DNA from: Sphacelaria rigidula
Lineage: Eukaryota; Phaeophyceae; Sphacelariales
Assembly: GCA_964200075.2 (NCBI GenBank)
Contig: CAXNAA020000367.1
Span: 1 to 21,979, forward strand
Direction: 5' to 3'
Length of the DNA stretch: 21,979 bases
Part shown: positions 9,128-19,123 of the stretch, one piece after another
How positions within the stretch are numbered: position 1 is the first letter of the stretch
How the letters are laid out: each line of letters begins with the position of its first letter
Notes under the pieces: generated by a model
Database searches by the model: none
Told to the model about the DNA's origin: nothing
Seen by the model: the letters and a program-made list of their open reading frames with translations, nothing else
Program-made: the position numbers and the translations under genes

Positions 9128-10443
9128 CTGTCATGAGGAAGGAAGATAGAGAGGCGTTATTTGTTCCTTCAGACAGTTTTGGGGCAGGTTGACTTACAGA
9201 TTATCCGATCTGTTCATGGGATTACTCCCATAGGTTTTGGGGAAGATTGGCATACAGACTGGTATATCCCAGCCCCGAGGAGGAGGAACGCCTTCTCGGG
9301 CCTAGGTCAGATAGGTTGTGCTACTTGCACCCTCGATCACTCTCTGAGCTGGACCATCTGCTCCTACTGCTTACCTTTGGTGAGAACAGTACGCTAGGCG
9401 AGCAAGAGAATAATAAGCGAGAATAACAAGACATCAAGCCTTCGAGCTCCTTTTGTTTGTTTGCTACTGTTGACCATCAGCCACGTGAACCTGTGTGTGT
9501 GTGAAACACATATCTCTTGGACACATCATTGCACCTTGTGCATAGCTTGCAGCACATTGATCTATCAGGGAAGGTGTTTGGAGCCTTTCCATACCTATCC
9601 TTATTACACTGGCGTTGACTTAATTGGCCGCGTCTTGCTTGGTTTTTCAGAGCCTTTCACTCGTATTCTTGGAGCCTCATTGCCTTGTTAGCTGTCTCTT
9701 TCTGTAGCCCTCGTTTACTGTCCCTCACTTTTGGTTGCCTTGTAGTTTTCCTTTTTTTGTAGCAGTATTCACAGTCCCTCGTTTTCATTTAGCTTTTAGA
9801 GTGCTTTCTTTTTTGCTGTGTTACAGTGCTGTTTTTCTGCATCCCTTCAGTCGCATTTCCGCCGCAGCAGCCATCATTGCGCCTCCATCGCTGGCACACT
9901 CTGCCTTTTGTCCTTCTATTGCTTTGGTCGCTCTTTGTGCTGAGCTCGCACTCTTAATCTTTAGTGCCCTTGCTCCCTTGTCATTGTTCTCCTGCCCCAC
10001 ATCGCTCGACGAACACGTCCAGCGCTGTGCAAATTGGTCGTTGTAGCCCCTTGCAGGCAGTTGACATTATACCTTAGTGGGCAGATCCAACACACGTCGC
10101 TTTTATCTTACGGAGCAGCGACCACCCTTTCTCCTTGCAGGACGTTGACACCTGTGTGCCGCTGCTGTGTCTATCTTGAAGTGTCCCCTCACCCTTGACA
10201 CTGACTGTTTTCGTGTTTTGGTTTCCCGCGTGCAACCCACACGCTTCCTTTTTCGGTGCAACAACTGTGTAGGTCGTAACTGCCGCTCCACCGTGTCGCA
10301 ATACTGTAGTGCACATTATCTGTTCTTCCGCGCGACAATCCGCCCTCACACGATTACTCACTGGTATCGGTGTATTACTTCTATCCCCGCACCCTCTCCC
10401 AGGTTTATACAACACCTCAGCCCCGCTCCTCAAACTTTCGGCC
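9128..10443. other. Gene-free stretch, T-rich on the + strand from about 9450
   Basis: No protein family is recognised. From about 9450 the + strand is conspicuously rich in T and in TTTG/TTTC words, so the open frames give hydrophobic low-complexity translations that should not be taken as membrane proteins. The segment may belong to the 5' LTR or leader of retroelement 2, but no LTR ends can be shown because the 3' partner would lie outside the window. Confidence 0.4.
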
Positions 10444-10617
10444 GGGTGTGTACTCCGCGATCCACTTTCCATCCTTTTGGGTGTGTACTACGCGATCCAC
10501 TTTTCGTCGTTGGGGTGTGTGTTACGCGACACTTTTTTCATTTTTTTTGTGTGTACTGGGTGATACATTTTTCATCTTTCGCGTGTGTACTACGTCACAC
10601 ATTTTTCCCTTTTGTTT
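10444..10617 (+). repeat. 35-bp degenerate tandem array, about five copies
   Basis: The consensus is close to gggtgtgtactacgcgat followed by ccacttttcatctttt. Copies begin at about 10444, 10479, 10513, 10549 and 10583 (period 34-36 bp) and grow more divergent toward the 3' end. A further partial similarity (ggtgtactacc) occurs near 10677. Confidence 0.75.
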
Positions 10618-11159
10618 CTATACTGCTTGATCCGCCCTTAGTCGCATCCTACGTGTTCCACCTTTTCCTCTTTGGCGGTGTACTACCTGGTTCGTTTCAC
10701 GGTTTACTATTTCTTGTTGTTTCGCACACCAGTATCCCCCTGCAGTCTTTTCAATATGGCGCCTGATCTGCACCAACAGTAGTGTTTCAATCGGCCTATA
10801 CGACTGTTCTCTCTTGGAGCCTTGCATTTTAATTCAGTGTTTAGCATCCTCGCTGCCGTCCTTTTGATTCTTTTTCTCGGCTAAATTTTCGTGTCTACTT
10901 TCGCGGTCTCGAGTTGTGTTCTTCTACACCTCCTGTGTGCGGTGTCCTACTTGCACCACTGAAGTACCCCTGTTACATTTGACGTGCACAGTGCGCCCGT
11001 CGGACATCTGTCCGGGTGTCTGCCTCCTTTCACAGTCGCCCAATGTTAGGTTTTGCTCTCGCATCGCCCACCTTTCTTGCGACAACTATTGGTTTTGTTT
11101 GTAAGTTTGTTCCTTTGCGACTATTAATACCTGTGGTACACCTTCAGTGCGTCTTCCTG
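10618..11159. other. Gene-free T-rich stretch
   Basis: It continues the composition of the preceding region. No domain, RNA gene or clear repeat is visible. Confidence 0.4.
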
Positions 11160-11452
11160 CACGGGTGGCCACTGGGGTCTGTAACCTGGCCATTTTGGGA
11201 CCTTATTCATCTTTGGTAGGGTCCGCGGATTGGGTAGACAACTGAAGAGCATTCGCACAGCATGGACAGGATCGAAACAAAACATGTCCCGGTCTATAGG
11301 CGGGTGACTCCCCTGTAGACTGGAACATGCTTTGTTTCGAACCTGTCGATGCTGTGCGAATGCTATTCAGTTGTCCACCTAATCCGCGGACCTTACCAAA
11401 GGTGGATAAGGTCCCAAAATGGCCAGGTTACAGACCCCAGTGGCCACCCGTG
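11160..11452. mobile_element. 293-bp near-perfect palindrome (foldback or MITE-like)
   Basis: The left arm begins cacgggtggccactggggtc and the right arm ends with its exact reverse complement. Pairing continues to the centre near 11306, where ccggtctataggcggg pairs with ctcccctgtagactgg around a loop of only a few bases. About ten mismatches fall in the outer 131 bp, roughly 92% identity. A TGC at 11158-11160 and another at 11453-11455 could be a 3-bp target duplication, but this is weak. There is no coding capacity. If transcribed with retroelement 2 it would form a hairpin of about 145 bp. Confidence 0.85.
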
Positions 11453-11768
11453 TGCGGTCCCCCATACACGGTTTCCTCTGCAGGTGTCGTATTTCTGCCG
11501 CAGTTCCTCCCTTTTCGGCGGTTAGCTTCAGTTCTTCATCGTTTTGCTCTGCTGTCTGCCCTTTCGGTACTTGAACATTGCCGAGATTACGCTGATTATT
11601 ATCATCACAGCCGTTTACTGTACTTCGGTTTACCCACCTTTATACATTGTGTAGTCCTTACTGCTCAATTTTTCGGTACTTGCATTTCGAGCTTGCGCTA
11701 CCTGCTTTTGGTACACCATCCTATTGTACTCTGGTGTTTAGCGTCCATTTCTACATTTTCAATTTAAT
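11453..11768 (+). other. T-rich stretch upstream of retroelement 2 gag
   Basis: There is no domain. It precedes the ATG at 11769 and is a plausible 5' untranslated leader of retroelement 2. A primer-binding site was not identified. Confidence 0.35.
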
Positions 11769-14630
11769 ATGACGCAACCGAAGAAAATATTTCTCCACTC
11801 GGCCTTTCCTCCTTACAAATCTTTACGCCGTCAGCGTTTGCTTTCATCAGTTCCTCCAAAACCTTTTACTCTTACTTCTCCTGTACACGAAGAAGTAAAA
11901 TCCGACAGAGCTTCGGCCCTCAACTCTTGCGACTACACGTCTCAAGACTTGGCTTCTACTGGTGACCACGACCGCCATTTGTCCAAGACTTCCAACGTGA
12001 TCGACGAGTCGCTACGCGCTCGCTCTGTTGAAAAACGCACACCGTCCAAGACTTCCGACATGATCGACGAGTCGCTACGCGCGCGCTCTGGCGCGAACCG
12101 TCCACTGTCCAAGACTTCCAACATGATCGACGAGCCGCTACGCGCTCGCTCTGTTGTGAAACGCACACCGTCTTGGAGTTCCAACATGTCTGACGAGTCG
12201 CCACGCGTTTCCACAGCTGTGAAAGACAAACCGCTCTAGGCTTCCGCCGCGGTTATCAAGTCACTCCGCGCTCGCGGTGTTGACGAGCGGCACTCGTCCA
12301 TGCCTTCTGACGTTTTCTGCAAGCCACACAACGGTCCCGATGCCTTACCACGCCCGCGACTACACGACATGGATCGTGAGGACACTTCTGCTCGCCAGCC
12401 CTCGTGCCGAACATTCTCCTCGCGTCTTGGCCGCTCAGAAGAGCCTTCCACCGGGCACATGCCTTTAGTCACGGCTCTTGAGCACTTGCTCCGTTCATCA
12501 CCGGCTGTCATTTCTGATGATCCGACGACAACTGCCCTCTCACAAGCGCTTGCGGCCGCGTTTCACACAGCCGTTCAACATTCGGCGTCTTCAGATCATG
12601 TTCACTTCAACAGTAGCGGGAACCAACGGGCCTCTGTCCCAGCGCCTGCAAACCCACATGACGCACGTTCGACCTCAGACGTTCCCTCTGATTGGGATTC
12701 GGATGGTGACGACATTGTTCACCATGGTGATAGTACTACTCATGCCCATGACGCACGTGCTCTGTTATCGGGATGATCATCAACCACGGGATCCTCACGA
12801 CCTAAATCTGTCGATCGGACCCATGTGCGTTCACGACTGCCCGTCGATGCTTCGTTGACTGACCTTCACGCACCTATACGCAACGGACGCAGCACTAACC
12901 GTGCCCTTCCGCCCCATCCTGATGCTGACACTGTGCGTGCGGTGAAATGACAAATTGCAGACCTTCGTCGATACCTGCGATCTGCTTCCACCATGGCTAA
13001 CAACCCGGCACCTTCGACCACCGCTCCTATCGCGGCCACTTCAACTACTGCGGCTGTGGACATCGATACGGATGCTGAGAGCATCCGTGTCACGCCCCCC
13101 GCCCCCAGAGCGGCAGCGACTGCAGCTCCCGACACGGCGGCCACGGATGACCCCCCTGTCACGGCCACCCATGCGGGATCGGACACTTCGCCGCTGGATG
13201 CTACCGCCACTGGTCCGGCTCCGGCGCCTGCACCTGGGTCTCTCACGAATGACCGCCCCCTGTTGGGCGTCGAGCATTGCCCGCCGGGCCTCATACCCCG
13301 ACTCTGGTTGCGTGGTCCCCGCTCAGATCAAGAGCAAATCCTCGCTGAGTACCAGACGATGCAACCGGCCACGCTCCCTGCGCCGCCACCACCCCGCCAA
13401 TCGGCGGATGCCACTGCTCATACTCTCCTTCTCAACGACTTCACGGCACGTCTCACGCGCCAACGTCGAGCCGTCGACTCGGCGACCAGCCGCCAACAGG
13501 TGGCTCAGGAGACTTTGAATGAGCGTCTCGCTGCGTTTGAAAAGATGCGTGACTCCACTTGGCGCGATGAACAACGTCTGCGCCAATACACTGCGGCCGC
13601 GGCCTCCGCCACCACGGCTCTACGCTCTTCGGAACAGGAGCAACATTTGCCTCTCCTGAGGACAACGCCGACAGCGTCAGCGCCTGCGGTTACTTCTGTA
13701 ATTACAGGCTCAGCGGACACCCGCCAGCCCTCGCTCCCATACGCTGCTGCTGCCGCTCCTACAGCCTCGCCTGCGCGCACCCCACCAGCGCAACCGCAGG
13801 TCCCTCAGGCCTCAACGCCCCCTACCTTCACACCTTGGCTCCGCCTCCAGGGAAGCGAACGTTATTGGCTTTTCTGGACGCTCCGCCAACTTTCGGGCAA
13901 ATACCACCGCAACAGCGTTCTCCGCGCCTCCGAGCAGGCTTAGCGCTCACTCACACTGCCCATTAACAGTGTGATCGTCCCTTTCCCTCAGCAAGGAGGA
14001 CAACTGCCAAACAACGATCCGGGCGCGCTCACCATCGAACGCCTCGTACTTTACCTTACGATTGGTACCGGGAACAACCGCCCCACTTACGAGACCGCCG
14101 TCGCTGCCCTTTTCACTGCTATGCGTGCCGCCCATAACACGCTACCACTCGACGATGAGGATAACTGGATCACACCCCACCCCTCTCATAACCGTCGTGA
14201 TGATAATGACTTCGACGACGACCAACCCGGCGCCGAACCACGCCGCGGACAGGGAGCCAACCGTAAAAACAACAACGGTCGCCGTACAACCCGGGGCAGC
14301 CATAAACGCTCTGACAACCAGTCTTCAAGCTCGTCTACATCCCGACACCGTCAGTACACCTCAACGCGATCCGCACGGCCCTTACCGGCCGTCAGGCAAG
14401 TAACGCCTCCTTTAGCAGATGCGTCTGCTCGCCTTCTAGGTCTTACGGATAGTGATAGTGACAATTCGGCTCGCCCATTGTCTTCTACCTCGGTTCGGTC
14501 ACTAGCTGCCGCCGCCGCAGCCAAACAACAAGCTGCCGCTGATGAAGCTGCTTCCGATACTCGTAGAGAAGCATCTCGTGTCGCTGCTATCAAGCGTGAG
14601 TACTTACAGATAGGTCTTAAGAAACTATGA
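11769..14630 (+). pseudogene. gag: Retroelement 2 Gag, N-terminal low-complexity region
   Basis: One frame from the ATG at 11769 continues to 14630, interrupted only by TAG 12237, TGA 12774, TGA 12948, TAG 13941 and TGA 14628. It opens with a basic segment, then five 21-residue repeats, an acidic stretch (SDWDSDGDD), an Ala/Pro/Thr-rich region, a likely coiled coil (about 13450-13640, RAVDSATSRQQVAQETLNER and following), and later an Asp/Arg-rich and Ser-rich segment (about 14200-14350) and an Ala-rich helix (about 14500-14600). No catalytic domain is seen. Its place before capsid-like and zinc-knuckle segments makes it the N-terminal half of an unusually long Gag. A separate upstream ORF later brought into the same frame cannot be excluded. 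Confidence 0.6.
11982..12296 (+). repeat. 63-bp in-frame tandem repeat, five copies
   Basis: Units start at 11982, 12045, 12108, 12171 and 12234, each exactly 63 bp (21 codons). The first three are close (tccaagacttccaacatgat..., encoding SKTSN.IDE.LRARS); the fourth and fifth are progressively divergent. The stop TAG at 12237 is the second codon of unit 5, where the other units have AAG or TGG. Confidence 0.9.
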
Positions 14631-14642
14631 TATATCAAAACC

Positions 14643-15364
14643 ATGCCTGCTGCAGATAATGAGGATTCTGGTCAGTTTACATCCGCTCTCATTTCCTCAA
14701 TGCATCGGACTATGCGCAACGTCCTCGAGTTAGCCGACGCAACTGGGCAACAACGTTTTGAAGACCCTGACTGGATTGATGGATGGCAAACCCCGTTACA
14801 TAAGGCTTTGCATCGCTCAATCAGCCGAGGCTCCCCTGACGTCGCTGCTTCCTTGACGCAGATTCTCGACTCCTTCCACGCAATGGATCAAGATTGTGCC
14901 GGCGGCCAAACAGCGCCGCTACTATTTGGCAATTCGGAAATGCGTATCATAAATTATTTTGATAAGTCCGATCAGGTCGGCGCCATCAAGCGCCTTAGCT
15001 CCTTCGCCGTGGCAACAGACGTGCCCTTTGCTGACTACCCACGAGATTTCAAGCTTTTGGTGTCTAGTGTAACTGGTACTGGCCGACAGAATGGCCCTAG
15101 CGATGCTATGTGTCAGACGTAGTTCGCAATAGTATCGCTCAGCAATTTCCGACGCTGATGTCGTCTCTGTTTCCGGGCGCTCTGGCGCACAATGAGGTGC
15201 CTTACGCCTCCGTAGACGCGATGTGGACTGTGTTTGTAGATCAGGAACATAATTTAACGCCTGCCATTCGTGGCACACAGTGTTCCTACGGGTCTTCGTA
15301 AACTTTGCGTGCTGCATCCACGAGTACCTCCGGGTCTCGTGGACGCACTCACTCTTTGTCCTGA
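14643..15364 (+). pseudogene. gag: Retroelement 2 Gag, capsid-like region
   Basis: This continues the same frame as the upstream Gag to TAG 15120-15122. The coding signal moves to another frame near 15112 and reads on to TAA 15299 and TGA 15362. The composition is globular rather than low-complexity, with alternating helix-like segments (SALISSMHRTMRNVLELADA, ASLTQILDSFHAMDQ, GAIKRLSSFAVATDV, NSIAQQFPTLMSSLFPGAL). Position just before a zinc knuckle is what a retrotransposon capsid domain would occupy. Between 15270 and 15400 a third frame also looks protein-like, so there may be a further small indel. The function is inferred from context. Confidence 0.55.
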
Positions 15365-15400
15365 AATACTTGGACCCCCAACTCTGTCGGTGGACCAGTC

Positions 15401-15958
15401 ATGCCTGTTCATAGCAAAAAAGACCCGTCCCGAGCAAGCTTCGACGCTTGGCCTTATTCGGCAGACACTTTTGATGACGTTTATGTCATTTCCACAACTG
15501 CTTTCATCACGGATGACCCACAATTGTGGACCCCCTTGCTTTCGCCTTCGGCTCGCAAGGATGCTTTTCGTCGCCATGCTAACACATGCATCAACTGCAA
15601 TGGTACTGGCCACAGTATGCGTGACTGCCCTGAACCTTCCATCTATATTTTTTTGCTCATGAAGCCTGAACTTCAGAGCAACGGGCCGGCGTGGCGCCGA
15701 TGGCAAAAACGCATGCGCGAGTATCGTACACCATCTCGCCACCATCGCCAGCCTTATCACAATCATAGCAACTCTCGCTCAAATTGTGACCGTCGCCATA
15801 CCGCCAACACCATCTCACGTACTCGCCATAAAGATCGTTCTTTCCGCCCTTCTCAGTCTTCGCAGGGTCATCACCAGCGAACGGGGCCAAGTCACGACAC
15901 CTTCAACCCCACTGCCAGAAACCCTGGTTCTTTTAAGACGGATCGCAACGACCAATGA
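15401..15958 (+). pseudogene. gag: Retroelement 2 nucleocapsid with CCHC zinc knuckle
   Basis: The frame contains CINCNGTGHSMRDC at 15587-15628, a textbook C-x2-C-x4-H-x4-C knuckle of retroviral and retrotransposon nucleocapsid. It is followed by an Arg/His/Ser-rich basic tail (about 15700-15950), suited to binding element RNA. Upstream codons from 15365 are in the same frame. The frame ends at TGA 15956-15958, and the same frame continues downstream with stops at 16067, 16118 and 16130 into the next open segment. This is the motif that identifies the whole upstream region as Gag. Confidence 0.85.
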
Positions 15959-16147
15959 CACGCCGACGACGGCGTGAAGTCCTCGGCGCCGCCGATAGCA
16001 GACCCATCCAACACACACCACCGCTCGGGTGACCAAACGTTCTCACCCAATGTTTTCGACTCTGTGTAAGGACGGCCGTTCTTCTCGACCCCCGTATCTA
16101 TCTTCTCACACACAGCGTAACCGTTGTGTTGACCCCCACCCAGCTCT

Positions 16148-17046
16148 ATGCTTGGCTCCAGACTTGGTCCTCCGGAACTAAGTATAAATCTGAGATGTGA
16201 GAAAACCGACCGCGGACCCTTGAGGCACAGGCTTCCCTCAACGACCGCACGCACCGGTTGTAGCAGACTTCCTTCAACTGGTTCTGGTGTTGATGGTTCG
16301 AAACTGACCACTTCAAATCCTTCGACCCCTACCCAGCCTGATCGCAGTCACTTTTCGCGCCACTCTTCTGCCGCGAAACTACTCCGGCATACAGCGGACA
16401 ACACTCGTCCCCTTTCACATTTAGCATTGCTCTTTGTACCGAGCTTGCCAGCGGACAGTCCACAAGTTTCGGCCGAGCATGCCCCGATGCTGACAGCATC
16501 TCCTCAACTGGACGCAGTTGCAGTTTCCCAAGAAGTCTTGGAAGTTCCCAGCCATTTGTCACCGCACGAGAAGAAGCCTCGTCGTCATGCCCCCATGGAA
16601 GCGCGAGCATTGACACGTACCCCTACCGCCAGCGGAAAATTCCGACCTCATTCTCCCCAAAAAGCGGCGACTCTGAGCTCGAGGACACTGCCAGGCATCC
16701 AAGAGGAATCCAAATCGGACCTTTCAGACGGTACCGCTTCCTCCACTGATGACCCCCGTGGCACTTCGCAGCAATCTATCTTCAATGATGACCCTTGTAC
16801 GTCCAAGCCAGTCATTTACGAGATGGATCAAAATCCTGATTCACGCTGCCCTTCACGATCAGATCACACCCCCGCGCTGTCTACCGGTACCTTTGAACCC
16901 CCCGCGGATCACCTGCCATCCGTCTTCACGGTCAGTCCGACTAATCCTGACCAGTTCACGTTATCTGAACATGGCCCTGACCTCGTTGGTGGTAAGGTGT
17001 CCGTTGATCCTGCCACCTTCACTACCCGCATAGCATTGCACTGCGG
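16148..17046 (+). pseudogene. pol: Retroelement 2 Gag-protease linker
   Basis: The open segment shares its frame with the nucleocapsid region. It is Ser/Pro/Thr-rich and probably disordered for most of its length, and becomes more ordered near the end (FTTRIALHCG), where the protease domain begins. At 17046 it is cut by a nested inverted-repeat element. The first stop met in the inserted DNA is TAG 17060-17062, so the end of this frame is an effect of the insertion. Confidence 0.6.
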
Positions 17047-17297
17047 AGTGATGCTACGGTAGGGTTGCACTTTTTGAGCGAAAATGTTTCTCGGGGTGTT
17101 GCACGGGTAATTTTGAAAATCGGCATCATTTCCACTTGAAAAAGACTAAAAATGATGCCGATTCACGAAAAGGCCCCTGTGTGCATCTCCATGTCCTGTC
17201 CCCGGAGATTTGGGTTGCACAGTAAGCCCCATATATTTAGGCTCCTACAAAAAGGAGACCCAGAAACAAAAAGTGCAACCCCTATCGTAGCATCATT
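17047..17297. mobile_element. 251-bp inverted-repeat element nested in the protease region
   Basis: Terminal inverted repeats of about 28-30 bp: the left begins agtgatgctacggtagggtt, and the right (about 17268-17297) is its reverse complement with a few changes. CTGCGG occurs directly before (17041-17046) and directly after (17298-17303) and is the likely target-site duplication. Element plus one copy is 257 bp; removing it brings the frames either side (HCG before, CGPY after) into phase, which supports the boundaries. Inside, the motif gttgcac recurs near both ends (about 17065, 17098, 17213 and inverted at 17274), like subterminal transposase-binding repeats. A central hairpin aatcggcatcattt / aaatgatgccgatt lies at 17118-17163. 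There is no coding capacity. Confidence 0.85.
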
Positions 17298-17303
17298 CTG
17301 CGG

Positions 17304-17652
17304 CCCTTACGCCACCACGCGCGCCAAGTGCGTCTCGTTGTTAGACAGCGGTAGTCTACAGACATTCATCAAAGAATCCATGTGGAATCATACGAAGCAG
17401 ACTAGCGCTGCTTCCGATGTGTGCGAAATCACCACCCTTGACGACACGAAATCTGTTCGTCGTAGTGTGCAATTTTTCCACAATGATACACGTTCGGCTA
17501 GTCTCACAGTGTGGCTTATATCGTCCTTGATAGCACCATGTATCATGCTCTCCTTCTTGGCAGAGATAGCTACATGCGGTTCGACCAACGTACGTACCGC
17601 ACCCGCCCACCATTATCGCCTCAGTCGGCGCCTCGTGGAGAACTCCAACTAG
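17304..17652 (+). pseudogene. pol: Retroelement 2 aspartic protease
   Basis: KCVSLLDSGSLQTFI (about 17317-17370) carries the catalytic D-S-G (17344-17352), with hydrophobic residues before it, as in retropepsins. The frame shifts near 17510. The C-terminal part then reads in the frame starting at 17511 as YIVLDSTMYHALLLGRDSYM, matching the ILG.D.L segment near the protease end. The enzyme would process the polyprotein. The nested element 17047-17297 separates its first strand from the rest. Confidence 0.75.
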
Positions 17653-18290
17653 GACACTTTGGTACCCTCAATGGTGCCTTAGCCTACAAAAATAATGAGC
17701 AGGCTACCGGAGCGGCTTACCACCTCCGGTACAATGGTAGTTCTGGTGTCACCCTTTCCGACGAGCCCCAACTCTTGGAAGTGTTGCTTGTTCGCCGCAA
17801 CGGAACGCCGGCCCTCACCGGCCACTACCTTGCGGAACTGCTGCCTAAATCTTGTGCGCCCGCTGGCACTGAGCATTTTGTCTCGGACGGCGAACAACTC
17901 CTGCCTCTCACAGGCCATGCTAATTTGGAACCTGGCGATGTCTTGGGCATCGCTGCGGCTCCTCTTGTGCACGTTCCTCTGGATACCTGTGTAGCCGATC
18001 CTCCGGCGCCTGATTCCACACCGCCGACTAATGGTTCTATTCACTGCGTTTATGTACCATACTTTGATCTATCCCTATCACCCTCCACTCCGATTTCTGC
18101 GGTGGAATCCGACCGACCACCTGCTGAACCTCCTGATGCAGTGCTTCAACGCTTATCGGTCGAGTCTCGGGAACACTTTCTGCAAATGTGGCACCAACTT
18201 CCACCTCATTTGCGTGATATCTATTTCGATCTACATGGTCCGGGCTGGGAGCCCGCTGTCATCCAAGAGTTACACGATGTTCTCTTGGAA
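17653..18290 (+). other. pol: Protease to reverse transcriptase linker of retroelement 2
   Basis: Open throughout in the frame from 17511. About 210 residues lie between the protease end and the RT core. The segment includes LLEVLLVRRNGTPALTGHY and HANLEPGDVLGIAAAPLVHV, then a Pro/Ser-rich stretch, then an RT-proximal helix region (LHDVLLEYQGRFSR). I do not recognise a separate enzyme such as dUTPase here. Confidence 0.5.
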
Positions 18291-19123
18291 TACCAGGGCA
18301 GGTTTTCCCGATCCAAGACGGATCTCGGGCATTGTAAAACATTGCCATTCGAGAAAACCCTGCAATCTGGCGTTTCGCCCATCTCATCTAGACCATATCG
18401 AACGAATCCCCTCCTCACCAAAAACGTCAATGCTATTTTGGATGCATACTTAGGGGCTGGTCTGATTCAACACTCGTCTTCGCCATGGACCTCACCCCTC
18501 GTGGTCGTCCCCAAAAAAGATGGCAACGTACGCATCACCGTGAATTACAAACGGCTGAATCGCGTCACTGTCGTGGGGAAAATCCCCATACCTGGCATCG
18601 ACGAAGTCTTCGACTCTCTCGGTGAAGAAAAAATATTCAGCACTTTCGATTTGGCATCTGGATTTTTCCAAATGCAATTCACCCCGATACAGTTCCCTTG
18701 ACAACGTTCTGTACATCTTCAGGGCTTTATTAATGACTTCGCATGCCACAAGGCGCTGCCACAGCACCTGGCTGCTTTCAACGTCTCATGCAACGCGTTA
18801 CTGACGGTCTCGAACATGTTATCATGTATCTAGACGATGCTATCGCCTTTGATGTCTCCCCCAAGGCGCATGTTCGCACTCTACGGGAATTCCTCTCCCG
18901 CTTGCGTACCCACGACTTGAAATTGCCTCCATCCAAAGCTCAGCTCGGAGCAACTGAATTTGATCTTTTGGGACACTCTATCTCTCCTGCTGGGTTGCAC
19001 CCAGACACGAACAAGGTCAAGGCTATGACTGATATGCCCATGCCCACCAATCTTTCGCAGCTTCACTCGCTGTGGGGCGGACTTTCTTATTATCGCAATT
19101 ATTTGCCCAACTTGTCCACGTGA
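18291..19123 (+). pseudogene. pol: Retroelement 2 reverse transcriptase
   Basis: RT blocks in order: SRPYRTNPLL, GLIQHSSSPWTSPLVVVPKK with DGNVRI, YKRLNRVTVV, then motif A FSTFDLASGFFQM with its Asp at 18648-18650. A frameshift near 18690, plus TAA-TGA just before LRMPQGAATAPG, breaks the palm; after that motif C reads YLDD at 18827-18838. LLGHSISPAGLHPD and the LSYYRNYLPNL connection follow, ending at TGA 19121-19123. The catalytic Asp residues are all present, so the copy is dead through frame damage rather than active-site loss. The family is clearly Ty3/gypsy-type. Confidence 0.92.

Noticed and set aside
9461-11767. Hydrophobic plus-strand open frames as membrane proteins
   Set aside because: They follow from T-rich DNA, are interrupted often, and several overlap tandem repeats or the palindrome at 11160-11452.
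15254-15766. 170-codon minus-strand open frame across the capsid/nucleocapsid region
   Set aside because: The plus strand here carries a clear CCHC knuckle; the minus frame has no motif and is a shadow.
17653-18100. dUTPase or other extra enzyme between protease and RT of retroelement 2
   Set aside because: I could not see the dUTPase motifs or any other catalytic signature; treated as a linker.
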